From Apodospora peruviana (taxonomy: Eukaryota > Ascomycota > Sordariomycetes > Sordariales > Lasiosphaeriaceae): a DNA stretch of 64,000 nt. This document shows positions 62,224-64,000 of this stretch, one piece after another. Location: contig JAUEDM010000002.1 in NCBI GenBank assembly GCA_033439685.1, forward strand, positions 5,952,001 to 6,016,000. Direction: 5' to 3'. Made by a program: the position numbers and the translations under genes. The notes beneath the pieces are model-generated. The model was not told the DNA's origin. It saw only the letters and a program-made list of their open reading frames with translations, and made no database searches. Each line of letters begins with the position of its first letter. Positions within the stretch are counted from its first letter, which is position 1.

Positions 62224-64000
62224 ATGAGGACCAGTGATATGGCCTCGTCCTTCGTTCCATATGCGCTCGTTCTATTCTCCTTGATCCGCCCCATCACTGA
62301 AGCAGCGCAGCTATGGCCGCACCTCACGCCTCCTCCCCTCGCGGCGGCCATCTCCGCCGGGCCAGTTGGCGGAAACGCGACGTTCGAACAGCTCATTGAT
62401 CACTCAAATCCGAGCCTGGGGACTTTCTCGCAGAGATATTGGTGGAACACGTCCTACTGGGCCGGTCCGGGGTCGCCCGTCCTGCTGTTCACGCCCGGCG
62501 AGACTCGGGCGGATACCTACACCGGCTATCTCACCAACAAAACTATCATGGGCTTATATGCACAGGCAATTGGGGCTGCCATTATCCTGTTTGAGCGTAC
62601 GTCTGGTCACGCCCAAAACAGGTCGGCAAAGTGATACGCTTCAGACTTCAGTGGCTAACAAATACTGGCAGACCGATACTGGGGCGAATCGTCTCCCTTC
62701 CAGTATCTCGACACCAAGAACCTGTCGTATTTGACGCTTGAGAACTCGATACAAGATATCGTTCGCTTCGCGAGAGAGGTTGAGCTCCCGTTTGACAAGA
62801 AAGAGTCGAACAATGCTCCCCATGCGGTCAGTCTCTCATCTAATGACCCAGTAGCCTTATCTCGAAAGACATACTTACCAGAACACAAACACAGCCCTGG
62901 ATCAACGTGGGAGGCAGTTACAGCGGGGCTCTGGCCGCGTGGATGGAAAAGCTTGCACCCGGCACGTTCTGGGCGTACCACGCCAGCAGTGGTCCGGTCC
63001 AAGCCGTGTACGACTATTGGTCGTATTTCCTGCCTATCCAGCGAGGCATGCCGGCAAACTGCAGCGCCGACATATCGCTCATTGTGGACTACGTCGACAG
63101 CGTGCTTGACAAAAAGAACGAGACAGAAACTGCCAAGTTGAAGGATATGTTTGGCTTGGGCGAGGTTGTGCATGACGACGACTTTGCTGGGTATGAATCT
63201 ACCAACAATACTGCACTGTCATGGAAACTAACCAAGGCCCGGTAAAACAGGGCGCTCGTTTTTCCACTGGGATCGTGGCAAGGGATTCAGCTCTACTCCA
63301 ACTACTCGCAATTCTTCCAGATGTGCGACACCATCGAGGGTGTCAGGGCGGTGGATATCAACAACAACGGCACGAACAAGCCCGTCGACAACAGCACATT
63401 GTACACGGTTCCAGGTAAGGGCGTTGGTCTCGAGAAGGCGTTGGTCAATTTTGCATCTTGGTTCAAGCACGAGCTTTTGCCCGACAGTAAGTCATAAACT
63501 CATTTCCTGACCTCGTATTATCATAGTAGAGATGAGCACAAAACTGACTGACTGTGACATAAACAGCCTGTAGCATGTACAACTACAACGACTGGAACGA
63601 CACCAACTCGGTCGGCTGCTTCGACACGTACAACACGACCAGCCCGTTCATCACGGACTGGTCCGTCAACAACACGTTCGGCCGGCAGTGGTACTGGATG
63701 ACGTGCAACGAGCCATTCTTTTACTGGCAAACGTGAGTTTCCCTCGCTCTTTCCCCCCTCCCATTCACCTAATCTAACCAGATTCCCACAATAGTGGCGC
63801 ACCAAAAGACACACCCTCCATCGCGTCACGATACGTCACCGCCGAGTACTACCAGCGCCAATGCGACTTGCTCTTCCCCCCGCAGGACAACGTCACTTTC
63901 GGCTCGGCGGCGGGCAAGACGGCCGAGACGCTCAACGCTCTGACCGGCGGTTGGGACTACACAAACAGCACGAGGCTGATCTGGATTAATGGAGAATTCG
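62224..64000 (+). CDS. Serine peptidase family S28 (prolyl carboxypeptidase-like), 3' end cut by window
   Basis: Exons 62224..62596, 62672..62826, 62895..63190, 63251..63486, 63567..63732 and 63795..64000 (continuing) join in frame. The signal peptide is residues about 1-27. Family S28 blocks are visible: FEQLIDHSNPSLGTFSQRYW, HRYWGESSPF, and the nucleophile motif NVGGSYSG with Ser184, then SSGPVQAVYDYW. Many N-x-S/T sites suggest glycosylation. The catalytic Asp and His lie beyond the window edge. Such enzymes cleave after proline, often at acid pH, and are secreted or vacuolar. Introns are all short with good GT..AG ends. Confidence 0.93.

Overview
This window looks like nuclear DNA of a filamentous ascomycete (Pezizomycotina, most likely a Sordariomycete). 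The signs are dense protein genes on both strands, short GT..AG introns (mostly about 50-130 bp) with CTAAC/CTGAC-like branch points, and fungal families such as HET, Zn2Cys6, DUF6604, GRDP-like and GH18 chitinase with ChtBD1. All gene models were spliced by eye. For models marked as intact I checked that the summed exon lengths keep frame. No rRNA, convincing tRNA, CRISPR array or intact transposon was seen.

Layout. 1-3.2 kb: a zinc alcohol dehydrogenase cut by the window edge, and a secreted alpha/beta hydrolase. 3.2-6.7 kb: a poorly resolved stretch with one probable unrecognised gene and several short repeats. 6.7-18.0 kb: a large Cys-rich zinc-finger-like protein, a multipass membrane protein with a CxxC-rich tail, a GRDP-like (DUF1399) protein, a class 3 lipase and an F-box protein with a pure poly-Ser microsatellite tract. 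18.8-25.0 kb: a divergent pair of secreted proteins. One is a Cys/His-motif protein, the other a 1219-residue GH18 chitinase with several ChtBD1 modules and a 10-Cys C-terminal domain resembling the KP4 killer-toxin fold. This pair is the most interesting locus here. 25.7-27.1 kb: a dead serine beta-lactamase-like gene. 27.6-36.1 kb: an MFS transporter, a MATE transporter, a secreted agmatinase/ureohydrolase and a Zn2Cys6 regulator, which may form a small functional cluster. 36.7-45.5 kb: a decay zone with two dead HET genes and a dead DUF6604 gene around one intact CE3-type SGNH esterase. 47.7-64.0 kb: a second MFS transporter, a wall/surface protein, a degenerate J-domain protein, a ChtBD1-linked lysozyme-like protein, a CLC chloride channel, the complex I subunit NDUFB7/B18, and an S28 serine peptidase cut by the right edge.

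Taken together, this is a mix of housekeeping genes (NDUFB7, CLC, F-box) and accessory content: secreted hydrolases, chitin-binding proteins, transporters and incompatibility genes. Two HET pseudogenes carry stops that a single C-to-T change from a conserved or sense codon would create, and a duplicated 102-bp repeat differs mostly by transitions. Both fit, but do not prove, repeat-induced point mutation or similar decay.
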